Below, piece after piece: positions 1-10,708 of a stretch of 64,000 nt of DNA. A model generated the notes under the pieces. That model was given only the letters and a program-made list of their open reading frames with translations, was not told the origin of the DNA and searched no databases. Every line of letters begins with the position of its first letter. The first letter of the stretch is position 1. The position numbers were made by a program, and so were the translations under genes. Source of the DNA: Pseudofabraea citricarpa (lineage: Eukaryota > Ascomycota > Leotiomycetes > Helotiales > Dermateaceae); NCBI GenBank assembly GCA_029641185.1, contig JAPWGK010000019.1:62001-126000 (forward strand). The letters are read 5' to 3'.

Positions 1-3000
1 GAAGCGGCATTCAAATCAGCGGGAGCGGTAGATTGCGCATGTGCCTGCAGAGGGGGACTTTGTTTCTAAATATACAATTGGAGATGGGTAATAGGGAGGA
101 TGGGAGTAGTGTCGTCGTAGGAGTCGTCGTACGTATCATCCGTGGGGCCTTGCGCAGCAGCTCATCATAACACGGTTGTGCTTGGAGAGTAGCCTCGTTT
201 ACGGCTCCTTTTCTACGTGGCTTGTATGGATCGCTTTGGACCCCCGCAACATTTGCCGGTTGGTAGGACTAAGGCAAGGCTCGCACGGATGAACTACCAA
301 AGCCTTGTGAAGGAGGCTGAGGAAGTTATCTCCCGACTAGCTATCAGGACCTCTCTGGCTTTTTGGGTTCTCTCTCCTGAAATTATAATTCTATTTAGTT
401 TTATTAACTAGAAATTAAAATTACCACTGAGCTGGCGAGGCTCCCCGGCAAGATAAAGTTGACAAATGACGCCCGTGGCAACCAGGAATTCTGGTCTGGA
501 TATAGCACTCTCCCCTGAAAGTGCTTCAGCGTATTTTTGTCTAATTTTGTTTGATTGAAAATATATTGACAAGTTGTAGTCCTCTTGAATTTCTAAGAGA
601 GAAAGAGGAGATGTTTTCGCCTACAGGGCTTTGGAGATGTATGTAGGCCGTTGGCTCTCGACCTAGATTATGTGTTTTATTTCAAAGATGTGGCAGTGCT
701 AGAGAAGGATGGTAACAAGCGATTCGAATTTACTCTGTAATCGAGTAGAAGAAATTGTTTGGATTCTTATTTCTTTTCTTCTTTTCTTCCCAATAGGAAT
801 TTGTGGCGATACAAGCGAGCGTAGAAGAAGAAGCAGAGGAAGCAAAAGAAGAGGAGAAAGCAGAGAAAGAAAAAGAAGATAAGAAACGGAGAAACGGAGA
901 AACGGAAAAGCGGTAAAGTGATGTTCAGCAATAGATTGTAAACTTCTAGCTTGATTGGAAGTTACAAGCTTATGGAAGAACCCGTATGGAGGCTGAGCCG
1001 TATTAGCGATATAGCAAGAACACCGCCCATTTTCCGCAAACAGCTTTTTAACGTAGCTTTCGCAGCGGCTTCTACTGTAGCCAAATAATTTTCTATAAAC
1101 TTCGAGATCCTCTTGCTTGGCTTGACACGTGTTTCCATTGTTAATAGAAATATGTAACTACACAATAGAAAGAGAGATACTCGGAATGAGTACTGGTTTT
1201 CAAATCGATTTATACTCGGTATATTGTTAAAGAGAAAGCAAACACCTCAGAGTGTCGTAGCTATAAGACTCTTTTCACAATATTATCATGGTACTGCTGG
1301 AAGCTCCAAGTAAATAATATTCATTACCCTTAGGATAGTCTTTCTGATTCTTTCTAGGGGACGGAATTGACCCAGATGGTGGAATCCCCATTTATTTTAG
1401 TGGCAGTCTCATGATAGTGCTAAATAGCACGAAAGTTAGCAAGGAATTACTCGTTCAGAATCGGTAATTCGAGAGGTACATTGCTATGACCAAGACGCAT
1501 GACTCGACACAGGCATTCGAACCTGTTATTGCACCACAGCACCGCATGCAGCGAGCGAGTTTAGTAATCTCGTGGAACTTTGCTTTGATCTAGTCCAAGT
1601 AAACATACTTTGATAACACGTTCTTATCGCTCATATACGTATGCTCTCACATCACGCAGGTAATAGGGGTCGAGGAAAATGATGCATCAACTCTTGAGAG
1701 CCCCTTCTTTTCCTCTATCAAGTGTTCTATAACAACATCAAAATCAAACGAACTTCATCAACGCAAGCACACGCAAAAATACCACGTATTATCGCGCGGG
1801 GAGTAAACTCAATCCCCTAAGAGGAAATAAAGAGCTAGTAAATTCTAAAATAGTAAAATTAAATTTGTGGAGTAAAAGGCTTTGCGTCACTCCGTCGGTA
1901 CCAGAGACACGGGATAACACGCTATAGGTCTTGAGACGAATAATCTACTTTATAACTCCCCATTCTTATAAACGACGCGCCGCTGGATAAGGTTGTTGTA
2001 GATGAGTAACGCTGTCGTTTACTTTTCCTCTACCTCGAGTACGGCATCAATTTTCGGCTCTTTTTTTTTTCAACCCCAATTTGTGTGCATAAAGAGCAAC
2101 GTCATCTTCATTTGTTGCCCTTTTCACTCGAAACTGGAGCTGGGTTTCCTTGAATTCTTCGAATTATATACCAGATTATTGGGACAACGACCGAGATGTT
2201 CAACCATGCCATACTTCCATATTCTTTAAGTCAAAATGTCCACAAAGATGAATGATGTATGGATCGATGATATCCATTGCAATCATCTATCAGATATGAG
2301 TGGAGTAAGGTTATCTCTGCATCCACTTTTGCTTCTGTCAAAGTGCTACGAATAAGTTGACCATGCCTGAGAAGCAATAGGGTTATACAACTGGAAACGA
2401 GATAAACACAACTCCACGAATCTATTCCCTCTTTTGTTGATGTTCAACAAAGATTTTTCTTAGGCGCGTGGAAGGTTTACAACCATTTCTCACTTCGGAG
2501 ACGTGTTAGCCAGATATCAATTCATTTACATACCCTCGTCTCCCACTTATCAACCAGTCATCTGTATAGATGCAACCACACAAGCTATCCACAGCACTTC
2601 CGCAAACACCGGACTCGCACCAAGCAATACCACGAGTTAACACCACAAGTCCTTGACACTTCTCAAGGATAAATAAAACCTTTCCTGTGCCGCATTCAAG
2701 TCAAAATATGAGTAATGTTCCTTCTCATATTTCCGGAACTATCCTTTTCTCGGTATTTACAGGCAAACGCTCTACTACATTCGTGTATTTCATACGACTT
2801 GACTTTTCAAAAAACGGTGGCAGCGTTAATCATCCTATAAGTCTCAGCTTGAGGGGGACGCAAGATGTTTTGGCGGTGGCGATGGTTGGCATTAAATGCT
2901 ATGGCAACCCGTGATCATACACCACAGTCACATATCCAATCACCAATACAACTGGACAAATACAACCATACAAACTAGTCCATCAAATCTATGGCGCGAA

Positions 3001-3603
3001 TTTTGGCTTCGAAATTCTGTGGAAAATGTTGATCAGTTTCAGCTACGACCGAAACACGATCCAAAGACCACCATTCTGGATATGGCAACGCTGTAGACAT
3101 ATTTAGGACGACTTATGGAGAACAGAGCGAGAGTGCTAAGGTGCCAAAATCTCAAATGGTTTTAATCTTTTGTCTCCTCTCTTATGGCAGATGTGTCTGA
3201 GATAAACACACTTTGAAATTAATAACTAGCCTTTTACAGCATCTGGCAGGAACAAGATCAATTAAGTTGTATTGGTTCTGTTTGACTTGGTCTACAATTT
3301 TATGTCATCAAATCCTTGGGATGGAGAGGTACGATATCTGTGGTATGCCATACGATTTCTCAGTGGTCAAGCAAACATCACTCTAGGATTGATCCAACAA
3401 GTTTATAACTATCATATCATCATTCTTTGGAGTACGAAACCTGGGCCTCGATCTAACAAAGCAGCTTAAACTTCAGCGTACATCAGTTGGATAAAAGACA
3501 GACGCCTTTAGCTAAGGGCGTAAAGCGTTTGCTTCAGACCTCGCCCATTTTATCTCTACAAGCAGATCATGAACAAGAAAACCCCAACCAGTTCAGATCA
3601 TCC
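1..3603. other. Left intergenic / relic region, no supported gene
   Basis: No convincing complete gene was seen. Two short coding-like fragments on the plus strand are worth noting. Around 660-739 an open stretch ends in a hydrophobic-then-charged peptide (FKDVAVLEKDGNKRFEFTL, then TAA). Around 797-916 a Lys/Glu-rich stretch follows an AG and ends in TAA. These could be the last exons of a decayed gene. A 58-codon ATG-started frame on the minus strand at 962-1138 is basic and open but has no recognisable family. The rest is AT-rich and full of stops. Confidence 0.5.
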
Positions 3604-4389
3604 TCAATCGGGATGTTGTCTTGTCAAGATCCAAGATCTCCAAATGGCCTTTATATATTCAGCTTCCCATGTCAAACTCTTGCATTGCCCACGAGCCAGT
3701 GCAAGAGAGAAAGTCTCCGGAAACGATTTTCTCCATATATCCTGGAATCTGGGGTCAAAACAGGTATTCTTGTAATTATCTCGCTCTTCTATTGTATCGA
3801 ATTCAATACCGCGATATATCGTTGATGACGGTTGCGCAACATCGATGGGACCTGTAAGACTTTCTTTAGACACATAAGCCAAAGATGAAAGGTGGATTTC
3901 AACGGTGTTGAGCAGGAAACATACGCTTTAAGTCATCTCTTGCGAATACAAAGTCCGTATCCATCCTCTTAGAAGATTCGATATAACAGGTTCTTTTGTT
4001 CAGCACGGTTTCGTCTTCCCTTTTATACGTTACTTCTACTGGGTCGCCAATATTATGTCCGCTGCTTTCCTCAAAGAGCTGCTTGTACGCTGATATATTT
4101 ATAAGGTTATGCCCTGTGTTTTCGTTGGACCATTCGAGCGAGAAGACAAACTCGAACGCTTGACTGGAAGCCTTATTAACGCAGGTGATATCTTCGACCT
4201 GTAGTATCCCAAAGTTAGCTGCGGACAACAAACCCGGTGGATAAGAATGATGGATCTCACCTGTCCGGGAATACAACTTATTCCATCTGCGTAGGTCGAA
4301 TCTGCTCCTGTTGTGGTCTCGGGTGGACTCGGTGGTACACCCCCATTATTAGCCGTCGTCTGAGGTTGATCCAAAGCCGGTGTATCCAT
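3604..4389 (-). CDS. Hypothetical protein, three exons
   Basis: I do not recognise this family. Reading on the minus strand, exon 1 is 4389-4261 (43 codons, starting MDTPALDQPQ and rich in Pro/Thr), intron 4260-4199 (GTGAGA...CTACAG), exon 2 begins at 4198 with VEDITCVNKA and runs to a phase-1 GTATGT donor near 3925, and exon 3 runs from the TTACAG acceptor near 3852 to the stop at 3604. The frame is continuous across both joins. The last exon is acidic and aromatic (around FDTIEERDNYKN and FPETFSLALARG) and looks like a compact globular domain. The 5' end is uncertain. An upstream open frame (about 4400-4600) has coding character and could be joined through a weaker GTGAAC donor with a 52-nt in-phase intron, which would replace the ATG used here. 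It lies upstream of, and opposite to, the gasdermin-like gene. No function can be stated. Confidence 0.5.
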
Positions 4390-4669
4390 GATCTACGAGA
4401 GTCTGGTTCACACTCGTTCTAGAATGAATCGACACGAGCTCTCGGAGCATGAATCCGGACGTCTTTCCGGTATATCTCAAAGTGTAGAAAGCTCGACACA
4501 GCTGTTCGTAGATTCGTTCGTTGAGTTGTGCGTCGATCTGAGATTGTGGAACGAATGTTGAGGTGAATTCAAGAAGCTTATGGAACAAGGCTTGAAAGTT
4601 TAGCCGCGGTGTAACACAGGTAAGTAAACAATAGTATTGAGGAATAAGAGAGCGGGGTGGTATTGACAA

Positions 4670-5210
4670 CCAGAATAGATAACATCTAGCACCTGGCGAC
4701 CCGCTAGCCCATTTTATCTAAGAAAGAAAAAGCTGGCGGGAGAAACTTCCTTCAAGAACCTTATGGTACCATCGCTCTGCATTCTAGGTAGTGAGGAGCA
4801 TATCTAAAGTTTGGCAACAGTATCCAACATTGCAGTAATCATATTATCCTTAAGGCGATCTTGTTCTCAGTCCTGGAGCTTGATCTCCCACTCCACTCAT
4901 TTATGGCCAAGGAAAACTGTCCGCCTGCAAAACGTAGAGTTCGATAGTTTCGGCGCCCAGCAGCACAGGTTACATGCCTTTCGTCGAAAATGGAGGGCCA
5001 GCAAAAGCAAAAACAAGCTGAAGTGCATGTGAATGATCACAAAGTCACTGCTGGATAGGCAAGGTAAATCGGAAGAGGCCTAGTTCAAACCGAAAATCAA
5101 GAGTTACAAGCATATATCTCTAGTGTTTCCCTCCCTTCTCCTCTCGTCCTTCACTTACAGCTTCGATATTACGTACACCAAATTTCCAATCAAAGCTCAT
5201 TGTAGACAAG
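4670..5210. other. Intergenic, presumed promoter of the gasdermin-like gene
   Basis: About 540 bases without a supported gene. The part next to the ATG at 5211 is pyrimidine-rich (CTCCCTTCTCCTCTCGTCC around 5127-5150), which is common just upstream of fungal start sites. No specific operator was identified. Confidence 0.4.
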
Positions 5211-6029
5211 ATGGCGGCTGAGGTTCTACAATTCCACAAGACAAAAGACTACGACCTCCCTCCCGATGCGATCCAACTTGGGAGTCTTCTCGAAGCCCCT
5301 CAGTATCCAGACGAGATTCTAAACAAAGGAGAAATTATATATATCTCACCAGCACCGACTCCCGTGGTGCTAACAAATTGGAGGCAGACAAATACAAATG
5401 TCAAGCAAGGAAGAGTCGGCTTCTGGGCTCGATTTACACACATCATCAATGTTGGTCCTGAAATGAGTGTTACTAGAGACGAAAAGTACAGTTACGATTA
5501 TTCCTTTGATCGCCTTGTGACGACATCATTCTATCCTGACAAGGCATATCTCGATCAATCTTTACAACAACCGCGGATCAGGAGTTATTTGACTGGGGCT
5601 AAATACTCTCCTATATACATGGTTACAGGAGTTAAGGTGGTTCGTGGAGCTAACTCTACAGTGAAGACAAATATATCCAAGGCTCAGAGAGGTGAAGCAA
5701 AAATTGGGGTTACTGCTACCATCTTTAGTCTACCAGTCAACATCGGCCCAGAGGCTCAAGGATCAACGGATAAATCAGAAGAAGTATCGTTCGGAGGGCC
5801 ATCTAACATTGAAAACTCGAACGAGTTTGTGATCGCATATCGTCTTTCCAAGATCACTTTTCGAAAAGTGGGGGATTACTGGGAATACCGAAGTCAGAAG
5901 CACATTGATGGAAATGGAGGAACGATGATGAGCGGCGAGAGAATGCGGGAACAAGTTGAGGAAGCTGTACTAGTCCACAAAGATGAGGTTGCATCGAACC
6001 TTGAGCAGGAATGGGAGCGCTCAGATTGA
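5211..6029 (+). CDS. Gasdermin-like pore-forming protein (HET-Q1/RCD-1 type)
   Basis: Intronless, 272 residues, ATG at 5211 in a good context. Fungal gasdermins of about this length (HET-Q1 of Podospora, RCD-1 of Neurospora) form membrane pores and cause regulated cell death. HET-Q1 is activated when a subtilisin-like partner removes its short C-terminal tail. What is seen: no signal peptide, a beta-rich body, a strand-like PIYMVTGVKVVRGA segment (about residues 137-150) followed by alternating Gly/Val hairpins, then VIAYRLSKITFRK (about 207-219). This layout resembles the strand pair around VVTEV... and LAFRV.QL in animal gasdermin N-domains. After about residue 230 comes a Gly/Met loop (HIDGNGGTMM, 231-240) and an acidic amphipathic helix to the end, matching the autoinhibitory tail of HET-Q1. 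The next gene downstream on the same strand, 442 bases away, encodes a subtilase, the usual neighbour of this family. The family call is by fold-level pattern and context, not by a search. An unrelated beta-rich fungal protein is the alternative. Confidence 0.7.
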   Translation: MAAEVLQFHKTKDYDLPPDAIQLGSLLEAPQYPDEILNKGEIIYISPAPTPVVLTNWRQTNTNVKQGRVGFWARFTHIINVGPEMSVTRDEKYSYDYSFDRLVTTSFYPDKAYLDQSLQQPRIRSYLTGAKYSPIYMVTGVKVVRGANSTVKTNISKAQRGEAKIGVTATIFSLPVNIGPEAQGSTDKSEEVSFGGPSNIENSNEFVIAYRLSKITFRKVGDYWEYRSQKHIDGNGGTMMSGERMREQVEEAVLVHKDEVASNLEQEWERSD

Positions 6030-6471
6030 CGCGTGAGACCAGAGAAAAATAGTGAGGATGAATGAGCTATGAAAACATGAAGTCTTGAAAACATTTTGAC
6101 TCTAGTGGTTTGCCTATTTAACTTTTTCAAAATTATTGCTTCGTTTCCAAATCATGAGTAGTACTAGTTGTCACACCAATACTTGTCTACTATTCACTAT
6201 GGCTCTGCGCTTTCTGGTCGCATGATTCTCCTGCCCGGACTTGTCTTTTTAGCATGAGTCTGTTTAGAGATTGTCAAATTCATTATTATGTTCATAATAA
6301 GGTTAAGGCAGTTCCGGCCGCAATCTTGGTCTAGGTGTTCCCTTACGGCATCGTTGTTCGCCGCATTCCAAGGCTCTGCTCAGCTATGCTGTTCGCAGCG
6401 ATCACAGGCCAATATTCTGGAGGAGAATTGACACCACTATAATCCATCCCTCACGCGTATGAGCTTCATTT
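6030..6471. other. Spacer between gasdermin-like gene and subtilase gene
   Basis: 442 bases between two genes on the same strand. It contains the 3' end of the first gene and presumably the promoter of the second. No further gene is visible. Confidence 0.5.
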
Positions 6472-8326
6472 ATGAACAGCTGTCTTTCATCATCTGAAAT
6501 GTATACTTACATCAAAACCACTGCCCTTGAGGCTACTCTTCCTGTTGATACCAAAATTCTAGATTGGTGCGCATCTATTGAGAAAGCGTCAAAAACACAA
6601 CATTCAAGCAATCGCAGCGCCAGCCTTGACGAGCGGACACGGGACGGCTGGGAAACAGAAACATCAAACTTCGGGTCGGAACCAATGTCACCAGGAGTAT
6701 GCTTGTCTCGTGGCTCTCCAAGCGATCTTGGGAACGTTGATTATAATGCAACCCCGAGATCTTCAATTGTAAGATATATATGCCTGCGATCCACTTACAC
6801 TAGATATTTTGTATGGCGTATTATATTCACATGTTTCAAAGAAAGGGACCTCCGTGGACATCCAAGTGTATTCGCATACAATCAAGAAAAGAATTTCGTA
6901 CTCAGCTGTCCGCGCCACCACCGAGGAAAACAAAAACTGCATCTCTTTATCCCTAGTTAAAGAACTCGGTCTCAAGATTCACTCAAAACCTGCTCCAGCG
7001 CATGGTAATTTTGATAGCAACTCGGTCACAGATGAAGGTGTAGTCAAACTGGCATGGAGCTTTCAAAACAACTGTACAAAGAATACCGACTGTCAAGTTA
7101 TACGTGGTTTCACAGAAGAGGGCTGCGAGATAAAGCTTGATGAGGCTTTTTTCCCAGAGCCGCCCCCTTCGCCTCCAGAAACCGCGTTTTCGGAGCCCAA
7201 AATCCCAGTACCTCCGCCTGAGACCCAACGAATAATTTCAAGGGATGGTGGATTCTTTGATGACTGCAGTGGCACATTTGATGATAGCGGACACAAGTAA
7301 GTTTCCCAGGAGGATTTTAATGATTTCGGTGGAAATTCATGTTTAATGAAATCCAGAGCCACATCAGCCGATACGTATATTAAGGATTTCAAAGCACAAG
7401 TACATCAGAGGATTCAAAGCAACAAACCCCATCCTATTAGGCCGGTAAAAATTGCTATCCTAGACACAGGGGTTGATGATAAGAATATGCTCATCAAAGG
7501 ATTAAAGAGCCGACGTTTCATATTGGAAGAGAAAGGGTTCGTTGGAGACGATGAGAGCACACAAGATACACATGGCCATGGGACTCACATTACAGCACTT
7601 CTCTCCCAAATAGCACCCGAAGCACAAGTTATAATAGCTAAAATATCCTCTGGGCAAGAAATTCCACCGGAAAATCGAATAAGAGATGTATACCATATCC
7701 CATCAGTACAAAACCCCACACTCGCTAACTAGATGACTTTCAAGGCAATAAAATGGGCCATAAAAGAAAAGGTCAATATAATCAGCATGTCTTTCGGATT
7801 TAAAGAGTCCCAGCCTTTGATTAAGAAAGCTATCAAGCAGGCCTCCGACAACTCAATTTTGATGTTTGCAGCTGCCTCCAATGAAGGAAAAGGTTGGAAA
7901 CCGACATTCCCAGCCAACGACGAAAACGTTTTCTGCATATACGCCTCAGACGGTAAAGGAAATCGAGGAAAGATGAATGCGCGTTCACTCGAGAGACAAG
8001 AATGCTTTGCCACACTTGGTGTTGCTGTCAAATCTGCATGGCCAGACCCACGGGGCATTGGAGAAGCGCGAAAGTCGGGAACATCCTATGCGTGCCCCAT
8101 CGCAGCAGGCATTGCAGCATGCATCCTCGAGTTTGCAGCTCTAAACCATATGTCGTACCATGTACTTGACGCGTTGAAATCAAAAGAAGGCATGCAAAAG
8201 GTGTTTCGTAAGATGGCAACAAAGGGAGATGATCTGGATTTCCTGTGTCCTTGGGAACTCTTTAACAATTTCTTTCGTGACTCGACCGCCGTGGATTTGA
8301 TTAGTATGTGGCTAAATATTAGTTGA
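6472..8326 (+). CDS. Subtilisin-like (S8) serine protease with retropepsin-like N-domain; HET-Q2-type partner
   Basis: Four exons: 6472-6768, 6842-7296, 7357-7687 and 7733-8326, total 1677 nt, 558 residues. Introns start GTAAGA, GTAAGT and GTATAC and end AAG, CAG and TAG. Residues 1-99 are unrecognised. Residues about 100-215 look like the retropepsin-like domain common in fungal proteins, with the usual IS..LV.ELGL block (NCISLSLVKELGLKI) but no DTG/DSG, so that domain is probably not catalytic. A Pro-rich linker follows. The S8 domain is complete: Asp287 in AILDTGVD, His325 in HGHGTH, oxyanion Asn411 in AAASNEGKG and Ser479 in SGTSYACP. There is no signal peptide, so it is probably cytosolic, as expected for an intracellular activator. 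It sits directly downstream of the gasdermin-like gene, on the same strand. The inferred role is proteolytic release of the gasdermin tail. The S8 assignment is firm; the substrate is inference. Confidence 0.92.
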
Positions 8327-9036
8327 CTTGCCATAAGAAATGACATGGGAGAATAAGCGGGACGTAGCTTTTATGTATCAAGCTATTAAGATAAATTTCA
8401 ATCTCTGATGATCCCAATAAATCGTTCTTTGCCTAAAACTGGAGCTCTTAGTATCAATAATTGGAAATTATTTTTCCAAAATCTCTTTGAAGGTTTATTT
8501 TAGAATAACTCGTTTGAGTGACCAATAGTCTTAAATTTAGCAATGAAGGAGAATATTAAAGTAAGATATCGAAGGTTGAACTCTCCTTATGCAAACTAGA
8601 AGGCATATTTCATAAAATTGTGGATAGCTTTAGACAAAGTACTGACGGTTGAAGTTCTGTCAACTCAGAGAACAACTTGCCTCTTGCGAAGATCGTTGAA
8701 ATGGTTTGGGTTAAGCAACGAAAACCATTCAACCAACGAAGCGACCTACTCCTCAAATATTTTCAAATTATTCAAAACATTTTTGAATAAACGTGCAAAT
8801 AGATGAAGACTAGTTAGTTATGCTAACTTTTAATGGTATTGCCTAAATTAATTTCCTAACACGCTAATATGTCTTAGTGGCCATTCGGTCCCAAGAAAAA
8901 TAAAACTCTGGATCCACTCATCAATCGTATTATTAAAATCGAGTACCAGATTGGGAAAATCTCAGATATATTCTTTACTCTCCTTTCAAAACAGGACCTC
9001 GAGAGTTAATTGCCTGCTGAAACAGATTGGATCGAC
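8327..9036. other. Intergenic, AT-rich
   Basis: About 700 bases, AT-rich, with short frames only (a 62-codon frame near 8618-8806 uses a non-ATG start and has no family resemblance). No supported gene. Confidence 0.5.
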
Positions 9037-10059
9037 ATGACTAACGACGAGCATCTCGAGATGCTTGGGCAATTCGAACGAAAGAAAGCGAAAGAATTAG
9101 AAACGAGGACAATCGAGACCTACAATTCAACCAGCCAGCTGTGTGCAGACTTGTGCCGCTCGATTAATGAACTACTCTTTCCCTCTGTGAACTGTCCAGA
9201 TCATACATCTCCCCCTGGCGAGGTAAGAGTTGAGATCGAATCAAGGCACTCAATGGGGCACTTGTTTTGGTGTCCAATAGCTGGTGTGTGGTATAGCACA
9301 AATAATTGCAAGCCTACATATGTCTTTGAATGGAGACACGGGCAGGAATTCATAGGAGCAATCTTTGGACACGAAGCAAAAGATGAGATGTTCTCTGCCC
9401 TCAATCGACTGTCACTGTGCCCAGCTGCGGCGGAGAGATTTCGGCGCGGACACCTGACCTTGGTTCCAGATATAAACAGGGACCAATCCAATTTGGAGGA
9501 ATGGGAAACGATAACTCCTCGGCCATATCGTATCAAGGTTATCAACCCATTCGGCCCGGGGATGCAAGATAAAATTCAAGCTGGCGAGAACGACATCACA
9601 TGGAACCAACTCAACGGCAAACCTGTTGATTTCAAAAGCCCCTACCGACCACGAGCTCGTTACCTTTACTTCCATTACTGTCTTTCGGTCCTCCGTCTCT
9701 CCTGGATGTTTGCCGGATACAACTGGGACTGCACAAAAGATCTGCTCAAGGCAACTTGCTGGAGGACAAAAGGGACGTACATGAAGCCAGCTATGCTTAG
9801 AGCATTTATGGATGAGCTTGGAGAGGAGGCAGAGGATATTCTTGAAGTGCAAATTGAACGTCACCATGAGCCGCCTACAAGCGACGGGGCGGCGGAAGCC
9901 TTGCTTGGCCAGATTATGATGGATATGGTTCAAAATTCCTGGCCTGAGGAAAGAGAATCACGGAACCATTCTGAGAACTTCTTTCCCATTGAAGTATATA
10001 TGAACGCGGTTAAGGCCGTCGAAGAAAACCCCGAGAAGTTGAGAGAACTCAACAGCTAG
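9037..10059 (+). CDS. Degenerate HNH-type fungal protein
   Basis: Single exon, 340 residues from the first ATG (MTNDEHLEML). The open frame extends upstream only through non-ATG codons. The layout is that of the fungal HNH_2-containing proteins: a helical N-terminal part, a central block WCPIAG...IFG...LSLC (about residues 84-135), a basic IKV strand region, the DGK/HRP-like segment GKPVDFKSPYRPRARYL followed by YFHYCLSVLRLSW (about 197-228), and a distal GTYMKPAMLRAFMDELG block. In typical members the central block has AHI and HE.FD histidines. Here the first is replaced by Thr-Tyr (KPTYVFEW) and the second by AERF, so nuclease chemistry is doubtful. There is no signal peptide. It lies between the subtilase and the sugar-kinase-like gene in the accessory island. 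The family call is from memory of the pattern; function unknown. Confidence 0.6.
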   Translation: MTNDEHLEMLGQFERKKAKELETRTIETYNSTSQLCADLCRSINELLFPSVNCPDHTSPPGEVRVEIESRHSMGHLFWCPIAGVWYSTNNCKPTYVFEWRHGQEFIGAIFGHEAKDEMFSALNRLSLCPAAAERFRRGHLTLVPDINRDQSNLEEWETITPRPYRIKVINPFGPGMQDKIQAGENDITWNQLNGKPVDFKSPYRPRARYLYFHYCLSVLRLSWMFAGYNWDCTKDLLKATCWRTKGTYMKPAMLRAFMDELGEEAEDILEVQIERHHEPPTSDGAAEALLGQIMMDMVQNSWPEERESRNHSENFFPIEVYMNAVKAVEENPEKLRELNS

Positions 10060-10708
10060 AGATTGCTTTTCGTTCTCTAAAAATATTTGATTTTTTTTTA
10101 ACATCGAGAGGTGTAATATTATTTCCCAAAGCGTGTCAATGCTCTCCTTTGTTGAATTATTACAATCGAGGGGGGTTAGCTCAAGATGTAAGATGTCACT
10201 TAATCGGCTAACACTCAACGGAAAAAATATTATCATAATTCGCACATCTACCCTTGTAATTAAGCTAGTACGCCTCAGTGATTATGCACATTTTCTCTGC
10301 CATGTTCTTCTCATTTTATGGCTATTATATAATTCAAAGAGCTTGTGGTAGTTGTAAGCGGACTGGCGGTTAATTTAATTCACCGTATGCAGGCAGTGTG
10401 ACTGGATATCTGATTGGTAAAGAAACCATGCAATCCAACATCCGGCTGCATTGAATCACAGTGGAGACACTGAATATCGCAATTCACAAGGAAATAAACT
10501 GGACCCCAATCTGTTATCTGACCGAATAAGTGACGGGCAGAAAACATGTGCCCACATTGCGGGGCAACCTTCTTGTTCTAGGGGGGAAGATGAAGAAATT
10601 CTAAGCATCTGTGATCTATTACCATACTTTAAGAGCAGGAATCATCTTGTCTTGGATTTAACCTCTTCTGAGTAGCCTTGAAACCAGAATCCTCAAAGCC
10701 CACCAAAT
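10060..10708. other. Intergenic
   Basis: About 650 AT-rich bases. A 74-codon non-ATG frame at 10451-10675 has no recognisable family. Nothing else is seen. Confidence 0.5.

Noticed and set aside
1500..1545. Possible tRNA T-arm (ACAGGTTCGAATGCCTGT)
   Set aside because: The loop would have eight bases and no acceptor or anticodon arm fits around it.
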